Below, in pieces: positions 5,912-7,080 of a DNA stretch of 7,080 nucleotides. A model generated the notes under the pieces. That model was not told where the DNA came from, searched no databases, and saw only the letters and a program-made list of their open reading frames with translations. Origin of the DNA: an uncultured Prevotellaceae bacterium (GTDB taxonomy: Bacteria > Bacteroidota > Bacteroidia > Bacteroidales > Bacteroidaceae); NCBI GenBank assembly GCA_946187025.1, contig CAMHPM010000076.1, forward strand, positions 1 through 7,080, in the 5' to 3' direction. The position numbers and the translations under genes are program-made. Each line of letters starts with the position of its first letter. Within the stretch, counting starts at the first letter, position 1.

Positions 5912-6994
5912 CTACAGGTATTCTTCGCCCATGTTCATCTGTACGTCGTTTACGATCATGCGTATCGTGCTTTGGTCGTTGCGCCGGCACACGAGCAGTA
6001 TGTTGCCATCGTCAATCACGTTGTAGTCGTGGAGTCCTTGCAGCACGGCCAGCTTACCTTCGGGCAGTTTCACGATGCAGTCGGTTGTGTCGTAGTACAT
6101 GGCTTTTGCTCCGATGGTCACGTTGTTGCCGTCTTGTCTCGGCATCACGTCGTAGAGTTTGTCCCATGTTCCGAGGTCGGTCCATCCGAAGTGGCACAGC
6201 ATTACATCTACGTTGTCAACTTTTTCGAGCACACCGGTTTCGAGCGATATGTTTGGGCAGATAGCAAATGCGTCGTTTATCAGTGTCGGGCTGTGCTGTC
6301 CTTCCCTGAGCATCACTTCCACTTCGCGCATCACGTCTTGGAACTCGCTCGATATCTGCATCACGGTTGACAGGAATGTCTTTGCGCTCCATGCAAATAT
6401 TCCGGTGTTCCACAGGAACTCGTGGCTTTCCATGAATATCTTTGCGAATTCAGGTTCGGGTTTTTCGCTGAAGCTTTTCACCTTGTGTATGCCGTCGTCG
6501 GTGGTGTCGGCCATTTGTATGTATCCGTATGTGGTGTCGGGCCGTGATGGTGAGATGCCGAGTGCGAGCAGGCGTTGGCTGGCCTCGATGTAAGCGAATG
6601 CTTTCTCTACGTCGGCCTGCAATGCAGCCTCGTTGGTTATCAGCTGGTCTGACGGACTTACGAGCATGAGGGCATTGCGGTTGCGCTGTCCTATGTTGAT
6701 TGCGGCCCATGTCACGCTTGGCACGGTGTTGCGGCGTATGGGTTCGAGCAGCAGGTTGTGTTCGGGCAGTTGCGGGAGCTGCTTGCGTGCTATGTCGCGA
6801 TGCTGTTCGTTTACTAATACTATTATGTTCTCGGGATTGATGATTGATGCATATCGTCGGTAGGTGGCTTGCAGGAGAGTCTCGCCGGTTCCTAACAAAT
6901 CGAGGAACTGCTTAGGCAGTCGCTGGCGGCTGCTTGGCCAGAGTCGGGTTCCGATTCCTCCAGCCAGGATGACGCAATAGTGGTTGTTATTCAT
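5912..6994 (-). CDS. manC: Mannose-1-phosphate guanylyltransferase (GDP-mannose pyrophosphorylase)
   Basis: This 360-residue enzyme should make GDP-mannose from mannose 1-phosphate and GTP in the cytoplasm, supplying mannose, fucose and related sugars for surface glycans. The signature is complete: the nucleotide-binding loop LAGGIGTRLWPSSRQ (10-24) runs into LPKQF (26-30) with Lys28. EPIRRNTVPS (84-93), SPSDQLI (113-119), PDTTYGYI (152-159), FSEKP (175-179) and WNTGIF (195-200) follow in family order. The usual PADH motif reads PSDQ here. The last 100 residues fit the short beta-helix end of single-domain enzymes; the phosphomannose-isomerase domain of the roughly 470-residue bifunctional form is absent. 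The frame could open at 7051, but the start at 6994 is chosen because family homology begins there and a promoter-like site lies between the two. It converges on the exported-protein gene and appears to be monocistronic within the window. Confidence 0.95.
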   Translation of the reverse strand: MNNNHYCVILAGGIGTRLWPSSRQRLPKQFLDLLGTGETLLQATYRRYASIINPENIIVLVNEQHRDIARKQLPQLPEHNLLLEPIRRNTVPSVTWAAINIGQRNRNALMLVSPSDQLITNEAALQADVEKAFAYIEASQRLLALGISPSRPDTTYGYIQMADTTDDGIHKVKSFSEKPEPEFAKIFMESHEFLWNTGIFAWSAKTFLSTVMQISSEFQDVMREVEVMLREGQHSPTLINDAFAICPNISLETGVLEKVDNVDVMLCHFGWTDLGTWDKLYDVMPRQDGNNVTIGAKAMYYDTTDCIVKLPEGKLAVLQGLHDYNVIDDGNILLVCRRNDQSTIRMIVNDVQMNMGEEYL

Positions 6995-7022
6995 AAAAAC
7001 AGTTTTAGTTTTAAAAAGCTCG

Positions 7023-7054
7023 CTAATGTAGGCATTTTTGTTGGCCTGCACAAA
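7023..7054 (-). promoter_or_regulatory. Bacteroidetes-type promoter for the guanylyltransferase gene
   Basis: On the minus strand, TTTG (7054-7051) is followed by exactly 20 bases and then TACATTAG (7030-7023), which matches TAnnTTTG at all but one fixed position. This is the consensus spacing for the Bacteroidetes primary sigma factor. Transcription would begin around 7016, leaving a leader of about 20 bases before the ATG at 6994. The site decides against the upstream in-frame ATG at 7051. Confidence 0.65.
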
Positions 7055-7080
7055 TTTTTTGCCATAAATTTTGTTAAAAA

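Noticed and set aside
6995..7051. N-terminal extension of the guanylyltransferase from the ATG at 7051
   Set aside because: Nucleotidyltransferase homology begins just after the ATG at 6994, and a well-spaced promoter-like site lies between the two starts.

Overview
The window looks like chromosomal DNA from a Bacteroidales bacterium, most likely Prevotella/Segatella-like. The grounds are two or three promoter-like sites matching the Bacteroidetes -7 consensus TAnnTTTG (one with a well-spaced -33 TTTG), genes without clear Shine-Dalgarno sequences, a secreted protein with an 'ATA|Q' signal-peptide end and a short Bacteroidales-type C-terminal tail, and protein families (Bacteroidete-style MaoC, YitT, single-domain GDP-mannose pyrophosphorylase) typical of that order. 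The genus is inference; no rRNA or marker gene is present.

Layout. A 68-residue two-helix membrane protein (65-271, +) is followed by a strong hairpin (298-336). Positions 272-1086 hold no convincing gene. This stretch has a G-rich part with an alternating purine-pyrimidine tract (340-500) and then a compound repeat element (503-890) made of four copies of a 14-bp motif in mirrored orientation, a 39-bp-arm palindrome and eight tandem 22-24 bp units. A promoter-like site (1047-1054) then leads into a probable two-gene operon: a MaoC-like hydratase (1087-1554) and, 5 bp later, a YitT-family membrane protein (1560-2522). A second promoter-like site (2663-2670) precedes a 990-residue exported modular protein (2723-5695) with two copies of a roughly 200-230 residue module alternating with helical segments. 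Hairpins at 5724-5749 and 5810-5841 separate it from a convergent gene for mannose-1-phosphate guanylyltransferase (5912-6994, -), whose own promoter-like site lies at 7023-7054.

How the parts relate. The hydratase and YitT protein are probably co-transcribed, but no shared pathway is evident. GDP-mannose synthesis feeds surface glycan and protein glycosylation pathways, and the exported modular protein is probably a surface or extracellular glycan-binding or adhesive protein; a direct link between the two is not shown. No defence system, CRISPR array, transposase or RNA gene was seen. The least explained part is the compound intergenic repeat at 503-890, and the most interesting protein is the duplicated-module exported protein.
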